Shown here piece by piece: positions 8,920 to 16,530 of a stretch of 64,000 bases of DNA. This DNA is from Burkholderiales bacterium (lineage in GTDB: Bacteria > Pseudomonadota > Gammaproteobacteria > Burkholderiales > SG8-39): the NCBI GenBank assembly GCA_014860445.1, contig JACZJT010000052.1:62001-126000 (forward strand), read 5' to 3'. A program made the position numbers and the translations under genes. The stretch's first letter is position 1, and each line of letters begins with the position of its first letter. Below the pieces are notes generated by a model. It was not told where the DNA came from. It worked only from the letters and a program-made list of their open reading frames with translations, and searched no databases.

Positions 8920-8945
8920 ACTATTCAACCAAGTACTAGAATAGT
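8920..8945. promoter_or_regulatory. Inverted-repeat operator, probably for the ArsR-rhodanese protein
   Basis: ACTATTC-N12-GAATAGT, two perfect 7-bp arms, located just downstream of the TATAAT box and 15 bp before the regulator start. ArsR proteins bind imperfect 12-2-12 palindromes at such positions and block transcription, so autoregulation and control of the divergent hydroxylase-rhodanese operon are likely. Confidence 0.6.
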
Positions 8946-8959
8946 AGGGAGCTACGGCA

Positions 8960-9622
8960 ATGATGTCAACAGATAATTTCAAGCAGGACGTACATGCCCA
9001 GCTCGCGCGGGTAGGGAAAGCCCTGTCAAGCGGCAACCGGCTGGAGTTATTGGACTTCGTCGCGCAGGGGCCGCGCAGCGTGGAGGAACTGGCGACCATG
9101 ACGCGGCTCTCGGTCGCAAACGCGTCGAAGCATCTGCAGGAACTGCGCCGCGCAGGGCTGGTACGGGCACGAAAGGAAGGCCTGAGGGTGTACTACGAAG
9201 TGGCGGGGCCGGATGTGGTGGACTTGATCGCCGCGCTGGGACTGGTCGCCGAGACGCGGCTCGCCGAAATGGCACACTTGGTGCGCACCTACATCAGCGC
9301 GCGTGACGAGCTGGAACCGATCGCTGCCGCCGAATTGCTAAAACGTTCGAAGCAGGGGCTGGTGACCGTGCTCGACGTACGCCCGGCCATAGAGTACGCC
9401 GCCGGGCATTTGCCGGGCGCGATCAACGTTCCGGTCGAAGACCTGACTAAACACCTTAGAAATTTCCCCAAAGGACGCGAAGTCATCGCCTATTGCCGCG
9501 GCCCATACTGCCTGCTCTCGGTGGATGCGGTGGCATTGCTGCGCGCCAAAGGCTACAAAGCGCGCCGGATGGAGGACGGTTTCCCGGAGTGGAAAGCGTC
9601 CGGACTACCGGTCGAGGCCTGA
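8960..9622 (+). CDS. ArsR-family regulator fused to a rhodanese domain
   Basis: 220 residues. Residues 10-100 are a winged helix of ArsR type (LLDFVAQGPRSVEELATMTRLSVANASKHLQELRRAGLV). Residues 115-220 are a rhodanese: VLDVRPAIEYAAGHLPGAINVPV and active-site loop VIAYCRGPYCLLS with cysteine in the catalytic position. The ArsR-rhodanese architecture is known in other bacteria and suggests sensing of a reactive sulfur or metalloid species through the rhodanese cysteine. No classical ArsR metal motif (CxC) is seen. GGGAG lies 8 bp before the ATG. It has its own promoter and operator and is divergent from the membrane rhodanese operon. Confidence 0.88.
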   Translation: MMSTDNFKQDVHAQLARVGKALSSGNRLELLDFVAQGPRSVEELATMTRLSVANASKHLQELRRAGLVRARKEGLRVYYEVAGPDVVDLIAALGLVAETRLAEMAHLVRTYISARDELEPIAAAELLKRSKQGLVTVLDVRPAIEYAAGHLPGAINVPVEDLTKHLRNFPKGREVIAYCRGPYCLLSVDAVALLRAKGYKARRMEDGFPEWKASGLPVEA

Positions 9623-9716
9623 GCAGGTCCCGCGAAGGCCGTGACCCGTGGCTAGCCTCAATGTCGATCCATCCCTTTCGGGGATTCCGCCCTCAAGCGG
9701 ATCGGAGACGATAGCC

Positions 9717-9866
9717 ATGGTGATCAAGGGACTGAGAGTTGCGCTTTTGCTAAGCCTAGCCACGACTATCGGCTGGTTGCTGCTTACAGCCGGTGTTGGC
9801 GAAACCCCGCGTGCAGGCGTCCCGTTTGCGAACGCCAGCCTGTGCATCCACCGGCCCGGCTTATGA
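9717..9866 (+). CDS. Small single-TM membrane peptide
   Basis: 49 residues, MVIKGLRVALLLSLATTIGWLLLTAGVGETP..., with one clear hydrophobic segment after two basic residues. GGAG lies 9 bp upstream of the ATG. Its TGA overlaps the ATG of the next gene as ATGA, which supports translation and coupling to the polyferredoxin-GltD fusion. No family is recognised. It might be a small membrane partner of that protein, or an upstream leader peptide. Confidence 0.45.
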   Translation: MVIKGLRVALLLSLATTIGWLLLTAGVGETPRAGVPFANASLCIHRPGL

Positions 9867-12217
9867 CGGCGACAGCATCCGCGATGACCCTGCCGAGAGC
9901 GCCCCGCAACGCGGGCTCGTCCTACCAGAACTCCATGCCCAGCCACTATTCGAAAGGTGCGCGGGTCCTATCCATGCTGGCCTTCAGCTATGTCGCTTTC
10001 GCCTTCATCAACGAGCGCTTCCTGCATTTATTTGCGCGCGCAGACGGCACAGCCCCGTTGTGGCTGAGTCACTGGACCGAGTACGCCGTTATCCTGGCGT
10101 TCGGGGTGTGGCGCACTCTGGCCGAAAAGAATCCCTATACCCGCAAGCGGCTCGGTTTTCTGATCAGTGCAGTTGCCGTGTTCTGGTGGATCATTCCGGA
10201 CTATTTGCGTTTGCCAGAACCCTACATCGGTGCGTTGCCGGGACAGCCGATATTTCCGCAGTTACACGCCCCCGGCACCTTGACGTTTTTCACAATCCTG
10301 CTGCTAGTGCTGTTGTTCGGTCGTCGCGTGGTGTGCGGCTGGAATTGCCCCTGTGTCGGCATCCGCGAAACCGTTGGTTTCGCTTTCCGCGAAAAGACTC
10401 TGCGCAGCAGCACGGCGTGGAACTGGCGCTACACCAAATGGTTTTTCTTCGCGCTCTATATGATCGCCTTCGTGCTGATCATGTTCTCGGGCACGGCCTA
10501 CGTGTCGCCGTTCTATAGCGGATTCCTGGCACTGGTCGGCGTCACCTATTTCGGCTCCTTCTTTATCGCGCCCCTGACCGGCAACCGCTTTTACTGCCGT
10601 TATCTGTGCCCTTACGGGGCCACTTTCGGGCTACTCAACCACATCGGCTACTACGGCATCCGCATGGACAAGGATGCCTGCGTCGATTGCCGGCGTTGCG
10701 AACAGGTCTGCGATATGGGCATTCCGGTCTGGCAGCAAGGCAAAGATCACGGGCGCGTCACCGGGCTGGAGGATTGCATGGGGTGCGGGCGCTGCGTGGT
10801 GTCCTGCCCCACCGACGCGCTGGAGTTCCGCGACGTGCGTAACGAATTTCTGCCGAAACTGCGCATGGACGGCTCCTATCTGTTGAAACGCGCAAGCCCG
10901 TCAGAAATCGCACCCCGAATTGAGCCGTCAAAGCGCGCAGCCTCAGTCCGGCGCGAAGACTGGCAAGAAGATTGCCAGTCGCTGAGCTTGATTGACGCCA
11001 TGGCCCAGGCTCAGCGCTGCCTCGATTGCGGCGTGCCCGGCTGCCAAAATGCCTGCCCGCTTCACAACCGCATTCCGGAATGGCTGCAGGCCTTGGGCAA
11101 AGGCGACGTTGAGGCTGCAGCGGCCATCAGCCACAGCACCAGCAACCTGCCGGAAATTTGCGGCACGGTATGCCCCAGCCATCGCCTGTGCGAAGGCGCG
11201 TGCACGCTCAATGCCAGGAATGGAGCCGTTATCATTGGCGCATTGGAACGCTTTGTTACCGAAGAGGCCTTCCGCAAAGGGTGGACGCCACAAGGCAGGA
11301 AAGGGCCCGCCAACGGCAAGACGGTCTCCATCATTGGCGCCGGTCCGGCTGGTTTGGCCTGTGCGGACGAACTCAACAAGTCAGGCTTCGATGTGACCGT
11401 TTACGATAAACGGGACGAGATTGGTGGCCTGCTGACCTACGGCGTTCCATCCTTCAAGTTGGACAAGGCGGCCATCGTGCGCCGCAGGAGATTATTTGAA
11501 GAGGCGGGCATTAACTTTGTGCTCGGCGTCGATGTCGATTCACAACGGTTACAGCGGCTGATCGACACCAACGACGCCGTGTTCCTGGGATCCGGGGCCC
11601 AGCGGCCGCGTGTCACGAACCTTTCTGGGCAAGAGCTTGAAGGCCTCAGCGACGGACTTGAGCACCTCTCCATACTCAATACCAGCCGACTCTGCGCATC
11701 CCAGGCTGCCCCGGATATGATGGGTAAGCGTGTCCTGGTTCTCGGGGGCGGCGACACCGCGATCGACTGCGCCCGTAGCGCCGTGCGCCAGGGCTCGGCC
11801 GACGTTACCATCGCTTACCGCCGCGGCCCGGAGCAAATGCGCGCGTTCCCGAAAGAGATTGCCTACGCCCGGGAAGAAGGCGTGAACTTCGCTTTTCACC
11901 AAACGCCCGAAGCGCTCGTCGGCGAGGAGAAACTACGAGGTATTCGCTTCAACAACAGCGCCGACGGGCATGGAAACGTCCACGCCTGCGACGTTGCCAT
12001 CGTAGCATTTGGCCAGGACGCTGATGACAACGGCTGGCTCAAACACCTGAACATCGCTACCGACGATCGCGGTTTTTTCGTCGTGGATGAAAACGGCGGG
12101 ACAACTCACCCCAAGGTTTTCGTAGGCGGAGACAATAGCCACGGACCAGACCTCGTTGTTACCGCCGTTGCAGCAGGGCGACGTGCCAGCCAAGGTATCC
12201 TGGCTTCGTTGCAATGA
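9863..12217 (+). CDS. Fused NapH/CcoG-like membrane polyferredoxin and GltD-like flavin oxidoreductase
   Basis: 784 residues. Residues 1-250 carry several TM helices and the NapH-type motif RRVVCGWNCPCVG and FYCRYLCPYGA. Two [4Fe-4S] sets follow, CVDCRRCEQVCDMG and CMGCGRCVVSCPTDA. From about residue 345 a complete glutamate synthase small-subunit-like module begins: CLDCGVPGCQNACPLHNRIP and CGTVCPSHRLCEGAC (FeS ligands), FAD motif IIGAGPAGLACADELN, NAD(P) motif VLVLGGGDTAIDCARSA. The domains are known separately; together they could move electrons between NAD(P)H and a membrane or periplasmic carrier. The start 9863 is chosen from the ATGA overlap with the small upstream gene. It follows a rhodanese regulator, so a sulfur-related role is possible. 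Confidence 0.85.
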   Translation: MTATASAMTLPRAPRNAGSSYQNSMPSHYSKGARVLSMLAFSYVAFAFINERFLHLFARADGTAPLWLSHWTEYAVILAFGVWRTLAEKNPYTRKRLGFLISAVAVFWWIIPDYLRLPEPYIGALPGQPIFPQLHAPGTLTFFTILLLVLLFGRRVVCGWNCPCVGIRETVGFAFREKTLRSSTAWNWRYTKWFFFALYMIAFVLIMFSGTAYVSPFYSGFLALVGVTYFGSFFIAPLTGNRFYCRYLCPYGATFGLLNHIGYYGIRMDKDACVDCRRCEQVCDMGIPVWQQGKDHGRVTGLEDCMGCGRCVVSCPTDALEFRDVRNEFLPKLRMDGSYLLKRASPSEIAPRIEPSKRAASVRREDWQEDCQSLSLIDAMAQAQRCLDCGVPGCQNACPLHNRIPEWLQALGKGDVEAAAAISHSTSNLPEICGTVCPSHRLCEGACTLNARNGAVIIGALERFVTEEAFRKGWTPQGRKGPANGKTVSIIGAGPAGLACADELNKSGFDVTVYDKRDEIGGLLTYGVPSFKLDKAAIVRRRRLFEEAGINFVLGVDVDSQRLQRLIDTNDAVFLGSGAQRPRVTNLSGQELEGLSDGLEHLSILNTSRLCASQAAPDMMGKRVLVLGGGDTAIDCARSAVRQGSADVTIAYRRGPEQMRAFPKEIAYAREEGVNFAFHQTPEALVGEEKLRGIRFNNSADGHGNVHACDVAIVAFGQDADDNGWLKHLNIATDDRGFFVVDENGGTTHPKVFVGGDNSHGPDLVVTAVAAGRRASQGILASLQ

Positions 12218-12287
12218 GCGGCGTGAAATGTGGGGCAAGCGTGCTATCGCATGATGCGCAACTAGCGCGCCAGCTGACGCGTACGAC

Positions 12288-12932
12288 ATGAACTTTTACC
12301 AGAAATGGATATTGCCACGGCTGGTGGACGTCGCGATGCGAAACAGCGTGGCGACGCGCTACCGTTCGCTTATCGTGCCGAAAGCATGCGGTACGGTACT
12401 TGAAGTTGGCGTTGGCTCAGGCCTCAACCTGCCTTTCTACGGCATTGGCGTCGAGCATCTCTATGGACTCGATCCCTCCGAAGAATTGTTGGCGATGGCC
12501 CGGAAGAAAGCGCGTGCTCTCGCTTTCCCAATCGATTTCATGGCGCATACAAGCGAAGAGATCCCGCTGGACGACAGTTCGGTTGACACCGTTGTAATGA
12601 CATGGACCCTGTGCTCCATTGCGGACCCTGTAAAAGCATTGAAGGAACTCAGGAGAGTGATCAAGCCCGGCGGAACGCTGCTGTTTGTCGAACACGGTCT
12701 TGCCCCAGAAATTCGCATACAGGACTGGCAACAGCGGCTTAATCCTTTATGGAGCAGGCTGACCGGGGGATGCAATCTGAACCGAAAAATGGATCAACTC
12801 ATCCGCACCGCGGGCTTTGATTTTGCGGAACTGAAGACAGAGTACGCAGAGGGCGCTCGCCCCTTGAACTATATGTATTCCGGGCAGGCTCAGCCCGAGT
12901 TTGGTCAGCGAATTGGCGAACGCTCACCCTAG
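12288..12932 (+). CDS. Class I SAM methyltransferase (paralogue of the left-edge gene)
   Basis: 214 residues starting MNFYQKWILPRLVDVAMRN, with motif I LEVGVGSGLNLPFYG, acidic GLDPSEELLAMARKKA, and TWTLCSIADPVKALKELRRVIKPGG typical of UbiE-like methyltransferases (Methyltransf_11). It is full length and ends after GQAQPEFGQRIGERSP. It is 70 bp downstream of the polyferredoxin-GltD gene and probably in the same transcript. The N-terminus is about 89 percent identical by hand count to the gene cut by the window start, although the contexts differ. Confidence 0.88.
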   Translation: MNFYQKWILPRLVDVAMRNSVATRYRSLIVPKACGTVLEVGVGSGLNLPFYGIGVEHLYGLDPSEELLAMARKKARALAFPIDFMAHTSEEIPLDDSSVDTVVMTWTLCSIADPVKALKELRRVIKPGGTLLFVEHGLAPEIRIQDWQQRLNPLWSRLTGGCNLNRKMDQLIRTAGFDFAELKTEYAEGARPLNYMYSGQAQPEFGQRIGERSP

Positions 12933-13307
12933 GTGCCGCGTTTTCCGTAATCGCGTTTTGGACTTCGGTTGCCAACAAAGATTGGCAATTGAATGGGAAT
13001 CTTCAGCAAAGCGGACGCACAACGATCTGCGCTGATTGGCACTTTGTGAAATCGCAAAGTTTGTTCAAGCCGACAAGCCTAAGCTCAGATCAAACTGGTT
13101 AGCGGCAGGTCCACCTCGGTTAGCCGACCTTCGTGACATCAAACCCTAGCCGGCTCCTTCGGTCGGGAGCCGTCGTCTGACTGCTTCGCCGCAAAAGTCC
13201 GCTCCGGTCGACGAGCCGAAGTCCACGGCCAACTGGCGAGCGGCGGCTTGACACGCAGACAGCGGTCTTTCATGACGCCGAAGGTCGGGCGGCCGCAGTG
13301 GGTCTTA
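12933..13307. other. Intergenic stretch with one hairpin, no gene recognised
   Basis: No convincing reading frame. CGGCTCC-N8-GGAGCCG at 13151-13172 can form a 7-bp stem without a T-tract. The 64-residue minus ORF here has no recognisable family and runs into the IS end. The stretch separates the methyltransferase from the IS630 element and may be a scar of the phage left end, but no tRNA-Glu fragment was found in it. Confidence 0.4.
13151..13172. repeat. Hairpin CGGCTCC-N8-GGAGCCG
   Basis: Perfect 7-bp arms separated by TTCGGTCG. It could act as a weak terminator for the methyltransferase transcript, although it lies over 200 bp after the stop and lacks a T-run. Confidence 0.35.
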
Positions 13308-13325
13308 TTGAGTCCCGTATAAATA
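13308..13325 (+). repeat. IS630 left inverted repeat
   Basis: TTGAGTCCCGTATAAATA, matching the complement of 14392-14409 with one C/T difference. Confidence 0.85.
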
Positions 13326-13386
13326 ACTGTCAACGTGATGAAGCCCAGGAACGTTAATATGCTTGTGTTTATTTCGAGGTGCGACG

Positions 13387-14384
13387 ATGAAGCACAAGCG
13401 AGATTTCAAAGCATTGGAGAAACGCCGCCTCAAATGCGCGAGGCTCTTGGCGCGTGGTACGCCGAAGTCGGAGGTGGCTCGGCAGTTGGGCGTGACGCGA
13501 CAAACGGTAGCGGCTTGGGAACAGCGTCTTGCCGAGGGGGGCAAGGAGTCGCTCAAACGAGGCGCATTGGGGCGGCCCCGCCAGCTGGATTCCGAGCAGG
13601 AGCGCGAGCTGGGCAAAGTTCTCATGGCCGGTGCGTTGGCGGCCGGATATCCGACCGAACTCTGGACGTTGCCCCGCATCGGCAAATTGATCACTGGACG
13701 GTTTGGGATCGAATACAGTATCGGCCATCTGTGGCATCTACTTCGCCGCCTGGGCTTTTCTTGCCAGAAGCCGGAGAAGCGTGCCATCCAGCGCAACGAG
13801 TCGGAGATCGTTGGCTGGAAGCGGCGCGGTTGGCCTGCGCTCAAAAAAAAGCCCAGCGAGAAGGCCGCACCATCCTCTTCATCGACGAATCTGGGCTGAG
13901 CGAGCGACCCAGCGTCGCTCGCACCTGGAGTTTGCGCGGCCAGACGCCGATTCTTCAGCACAGCTTCACCTGGAAACAACTGTCGGCCATTGCCGGTCTG
14001 TCCTTCTGGCAGTTCTACTTCCGCTTCTTTCCTGGGGCTATTCGCTCCGAGCAGATCATCGAATTTCTCGGCGCACTCAAGCGCCAGATCAAGAAACCGC
14101 TGTTGATCATCTGGGATGGGGCAGCAATCCATCGCAGCCGTAAGGTAACCACGTGGCTCGAAGAGCAGGACGGACACTTCGCTGTCGCGCGGTTGCCGGC
14201 ATACGCTCCCGAACTCAACCCAGTTGAAGCGATCTGGGGTTACCTCAAGAAACATGAGATCGCCAACTTGTGTCTGAACACCATTGGCGAAGTCGGCCAG
14301 TTTGCCCGTAACAGACTCAAATCCATGCAGCGGCGACCTTCGTTGATCACCGGTTTCTGGAAACAGGCTGAACTGGCTTTTTGA
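13387..14384 (+). CDS. IS630-family transposase made by -1 frameshift (orfA 13387-13899, orfB frame to 14384)
   Basis: Frame 1 from MKHKRDFKALEKRRLKCARLL encodes a helix-turn-helix (KSEVARQLGVTRQTVAAWEQRL) and stops at 13899. The -1 frame continues with TILFIDESGLSERPSVARTW, LLIIWDGAAIHRSRKV and LPAYAPELNPVEAIWGYLKKH, giving the D, D, E catalytic residues of the IS630 family. The frames overlap at eight adenines (13843-13850) forming an A-AAA-AAG heptamer, so a fusion of about 330 residues is expected from ribosomal slippage. The start at 13387 has GAGGTG upstream. A simple inactivating frameshift is the alternative, but the slippery site argues against it. Confidence 0.85.
13845..13851 (+). 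promoter_or_regulatory. -1 ribosomal frameshift site A-AAA-AAG
   Basis: The zero-frame codons of orfA read CTC AAA AAA AAG, and the -1 frame CAA AAA AAA GCC enters orfB. This is the same heptamer that drives -1 slippage in dnaX and many IS transposases. Confidence 0.75.
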
Positions 14385-14391
14385 TGTCATG

Positions 14392-14409
14392 TATTTATAC
14401 GAGACTCAA
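14392..14409 (-). repeat. IS630 right inverted repeat
   Basis: TATTTATACGAGACTCAA, the complement of the left repeat with one mismatch, followed by TA. Confidence 0.85.
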
Positions 14410-14435
14410 TAGGACTAAACTCAAACTGAGACACA

Positions 14436-15011
14436 TCACTCCACAATCCCGGCCGCCTTCAGCCGTCCCTCAATGTCATACCGGGCGCGTTGTTCCTGCG
14501 CCTTCAGGTAGCCGATAACCCTGCTGGCATGCGCGCTCGCAGTATCTCGGTCAACGCCGGCAGCCGCGGCAGCGTCGAGCAGGCTGCAATGCACGCCGAA
14601 ATAGCGCCGAACGAGGACATGCCGTAGCTGGAAATTGACCGAGCGGCCGGCAAGCGCCTCGGTGCGCACCAGCTCACTGATCTCGGCGATGGCCAGCAGC
14701 CATTCCGCATTGGGTCGAAGGCCCGAGCAACACGCATGTCGACAATCGCAGGGCACCGCTCGGACAGCGAACCGAGCAACGAGTATCTGGCCGCGTATCC
14801 TGGGATCCAGGGCATCGATCTCGGCGCGGATCATGCCTGAGGTACCGGCGCCGTCCAGCCCCCCCAAACCGCGTCCTGTGGGCTTGGGGCCGCCCATCAT
14901 GGTTGCCATTGCGCTCGATTTGTACTGGCCATGCATGAAGTTGAACGCAAAGGAAAGCGCGCCGCCAACTGAGCGGAATAGGGCCGACTCAAACTGCGTC
15001 TCGATCTGCAT
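14436..15011 (-). CDS. Phage protein, possible late-gene regulator
   Basis: 191 residues from MQIETQFESALFRSVGGALSF, with GGAAGG before the ATG; the track start lies within the upstream gene. It contains a cysteine-rich part VPCDCRHACCSGLRPNAEW and a C-terminal helical part LLDAAAAAGVDRDTASAHASRVIGYLKAQEQ that resembles a helix-turn-helix. It is the last gene of the left operon, downstream of rusA, the place where lambdoid phages carry the antiterminator Q. No direct family match is recognised, so the Q-like role is inference from position and motif. Confidence 0.6.
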   Translation of the reverse strand: MQIETQFESALFRSVGGALSFAFNFMHGQYKSSAMATMMGGPKPTGRGLGGLDGAGTSGMIRAEIDALDPRIRGQILVARFAVRAVPCDCRHACCSGLRPNAEWLLAIAEISELVRTEALAGRSVNFQLRHVLVRRYFGVHCSLLDAAAAAGVDRDTASAHASRVIGYLKAQEQRARYDIEGRLKAAGIVE

Positions 15012-15213
15012 GGCCTTCCGTCTCCAAGTAGAGTTTGCATTTTCTTCCCCAGACACGCCCCTTGAAGCAGTCCTCTATCACCTCATCGGATCGCTCAATG
15101 ACTCGGCGTCGCAGCCGAATCACCCAACCGCAGCCCTGGCAGGAAGCGGCTCCCACGCGCTCGGCCACATCAGCCGGATCTCGCCACATCCACGCCGGCA
15201 GGTTCGCGCTCAT
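14989..15213 (-). CDS. Small phage protein with four cysteines
   Basis: 74 residues, MSANLPAWMWRDPADVAERVG..., with CQGC and a later CFKGRVWGRKC that could ligate zinc. It overlaps the following gene by 23 bp on the same strand. No family recognised. Confidence 0.55.
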   Translation of the reverse strand: MSANLPAWMWRDPADVAERVGAASCQGCGWVIRLRRRVIERSDEVIEDCFKGRVWGRKCKLYLETEGHADRDAV

Positions 15214-15225
15214 TTCGCCTTGCCC

Positions 15226-15471
15226 TCACGCGCCTTCTTGCGATTCGGCTTTGCGCCCATCCTCCTCCTCGTCGTCGTCGATTACCGGTGCAAATAGCAT
15301 CAGCTTTCGCACCTTGCGCGCCGTCCCTTCGTCCGGGATCGCAAGCGACCCGAGATAGGCCCACTTCGGAAATAGGCTCATGTCGGCCTTGAATTCGCGC
15401 ACCTGCGGCTGATCGGCCTTAACCCGGTGCACCTGGATCGGCGTCACTCTCTTACACGTCGCCGATTTCAT
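15226..15471 (-). CDS. Hypothetical phage protein
   Basis: 81 residues from MKSATCKRVTPIQVHRVKADQ to EEEDGRKAESQEGA, with a strongly acidic stretch IDDDEEEDG near the end. It overlaps the previous gene by 20 bp; a GTG at 15447, just after that gene's stop, is an alternative start. The ORF-track start at 15633 runs across the neighbouring gene and is rejected. Function unknown. Confidence 0.55.
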   Translation of the reverse strand: MKSATCKRVTPIQVHRVKADQPQVREFKADMSLFPKWAYLGSLAIPDEGTARKVRKLMLFAPVIDDDEEEDGRKAESQEGA

Positions 15472-15763
15472 CGAACGCCAGGTTGAGCTGCTCGGCTTTG
15501 CGCGATTCTTCCTCCCATTTGTCGGCCGCTTTTGCGTTGACGATTTTGCGCACAACCGCTGCGAGCATGCCGCATTCTTCGGCTTTGGCCTTGACCCAAT
15601 CGCCGTATTTTTCTCCGGCTTCGTCAGCCACAATTTTCAGCCTGACCCCGTCGTCCAAAGTTAGCTTGAGCGGGTTCGTTTTGAATACTGCCTGTTGTCC
15701 GTTGGCGTCCTTGCGCCCCCTTGCTTTGCTGATTGCTCCAGCGGTGTCCGTTGCTGCGTCCAT
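15452..15763 (-). CDS. Hypothetical phage protein
   Basis: 103 residues, MDAATDTAGAISKARGRKDANG..., mostly helical and charged (KAKAEECGMLAAVVRKIVNAKAADKWEEESRKAEQLNLAF). GGAG lies six bases before the ATG at 15763; GTG at 15775 is an alternative. It follows rusA in the left operon. Function unknown. Confidence 0.6.
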   Translation of the reverse strand: MDAATDTAGAISKARGRKDANGQQAVFKTNPLKLTLDDGVRLKIVADEAGEKYGDWVKAKAEECGMLAAVVRKIVNAKAADKWEEESRKAEQLNLAFDEIGDV

Positions 15764-15787
15764 GATGTTCTCCACGGTGGTTGATGA

Positions 15788-16312
15788 TCAGAAAGGTGGT
15801 GCGTCGTCGTCTGCTTCTGCTGCTTCCAGCTGTGCCGGCAATGATTCGTCTATCAGCGATGCCTGTTGCGGCAGCATCGGCTCGATCTCAATTTCGGCGC
15901 GCGGGTTCACGCGATCGATGAAATGAAAAACGTGCTTCTCGCGGACCTGGCGATCGTTTTCATAGACGCCCTTGGACGCCAGCACACGCTCGCTTTCGCC
16001 ATAGGCATAGTTGCCTTCGCCGACCTTGATGAGCCTGCCCTTGAGCCGCTTGTATTTCGCCGCGAGAATGTCGAGCAGCAACGCCTCATCGAGATCGGGG
16101 CGATCGCTCGCATAGAAGAGTCGCGCGGTTACGCGAAGCGGGCCGGTCAGCATTTGACGTGCAGCCGGCGGGATCTGCAACGATGCTGCTTTTTCGTACT
16201 CGCGCGCCTTCTCCGATTTGATCAGCGCAGGCTTGCCGTTGGGAAACGTCACGAGCTCGCGCGAGTTTTTCATGCTCGCGACTTCGCCCAGGATCGTGAA
16301 TTCGATTTTCAC
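15788..16312 (-). CDS. rusA: RusA-family Holliday junction resolvase
   Basis: 174 residues from a GTG start (VKIEFTILGEVASMKNSRELV) whose first bases overlap the stop of the upstream gene as GTGA; the track start at 16447 is inside that gene. The RusA signature is visible as SDRPDLDEALLLDILAAKY, giving the conserved aspartates that bind Mg2+, and the early basic NSRELV strand. RusA dimers cut four-way DNA junctions formed in phage recombination and replication. It is 23 bp from the next gene in the left operon. Confidence 0.85.
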   Translation of the reverse strand: MKIEFTILGEVASMKNSRELVTFPNGKPALIKSEKAREYEKAASLQIPPAARQMLTGPLRVTARLFYASDRPDLDEALLLDILAAKYKRLKGRLIKVGEGNYAYGESERVLASKGVYENDRQVREKHVFHFIDRVNPRAEIEIEPMLPQQASLIDESLPAQLEAAEADDDAPPF

Positions 16313-16530
16313 GCGTTGCGGTCCCTGGCGTGCTTGCGCTGCTCGTCGACTCGTTTTTTCATGATCCGGTCGAACACCGGATCGCGCGCGTTCGGATCGA
16401 AGCCAGGAATCCACTTCGCAGCGATGTGGTCGCAAACCTTCCACCAAGGGTGCTTGTTGCCATCGATGCGCAGGTGCACGGTCGGCGAACCTGGCCCGGC
16501 GGCGTAGACGATTGCGATCATGTTGTTCAT
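16309..16530 (-). CDS. Small hypothetical phage protein
   Basis: 73 residues, MNNMIAIVYAAGPGSPTVHLRIDGNKHPWWKVCDHIAAKW..., basic at the C-terminus (IMKKRVDEQRKHARDRNA). Its ATG overlaps the TGA of the DUF1376 gene (ATGA), and its own TGA overlaps the GTG of rusA, so it is translationally coupled on both sides. No family recognised. Confidence 0.65.
   Translation of the reverse strand: MNNMIAIVYAAGPGSPTVHLRIDGNKHPWWKVCDHIAAKWIPGFDPNARDPVFDRIMKKRVDEQRKHARDRNA

Larger units (their letters stand above)
13308..14409 (+). mobile_element. IS630-family insertion sequence
   Basis: About 1.1 kb with 18-bp terminal inverted repeats (TTGAGTCCCGTATAAATA and its complement, one mismatch), flanked by TA at 13306-13307 and 14410-14411. 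TA is the target duplicated by IS630/Tc1-type elements. It contains one frameshifted transposase with a DDE triad. Both ends and the coding region look intact. It sits exactly at the left border of the phage gene block. Confidence 0.85.

Noticed and set aside
13139-13333. 64-residue minus ORF beside the IS
   Set aside because: Runs through the IS terminal repeat and has no family resemblance.
14412-14435. Left attachment site of the phage element
   Set aside because: No copy of the tRNA-Glu 3' end was seen by eye between 12.9 and 14.5 kb; it may be deleted or too short to notice.
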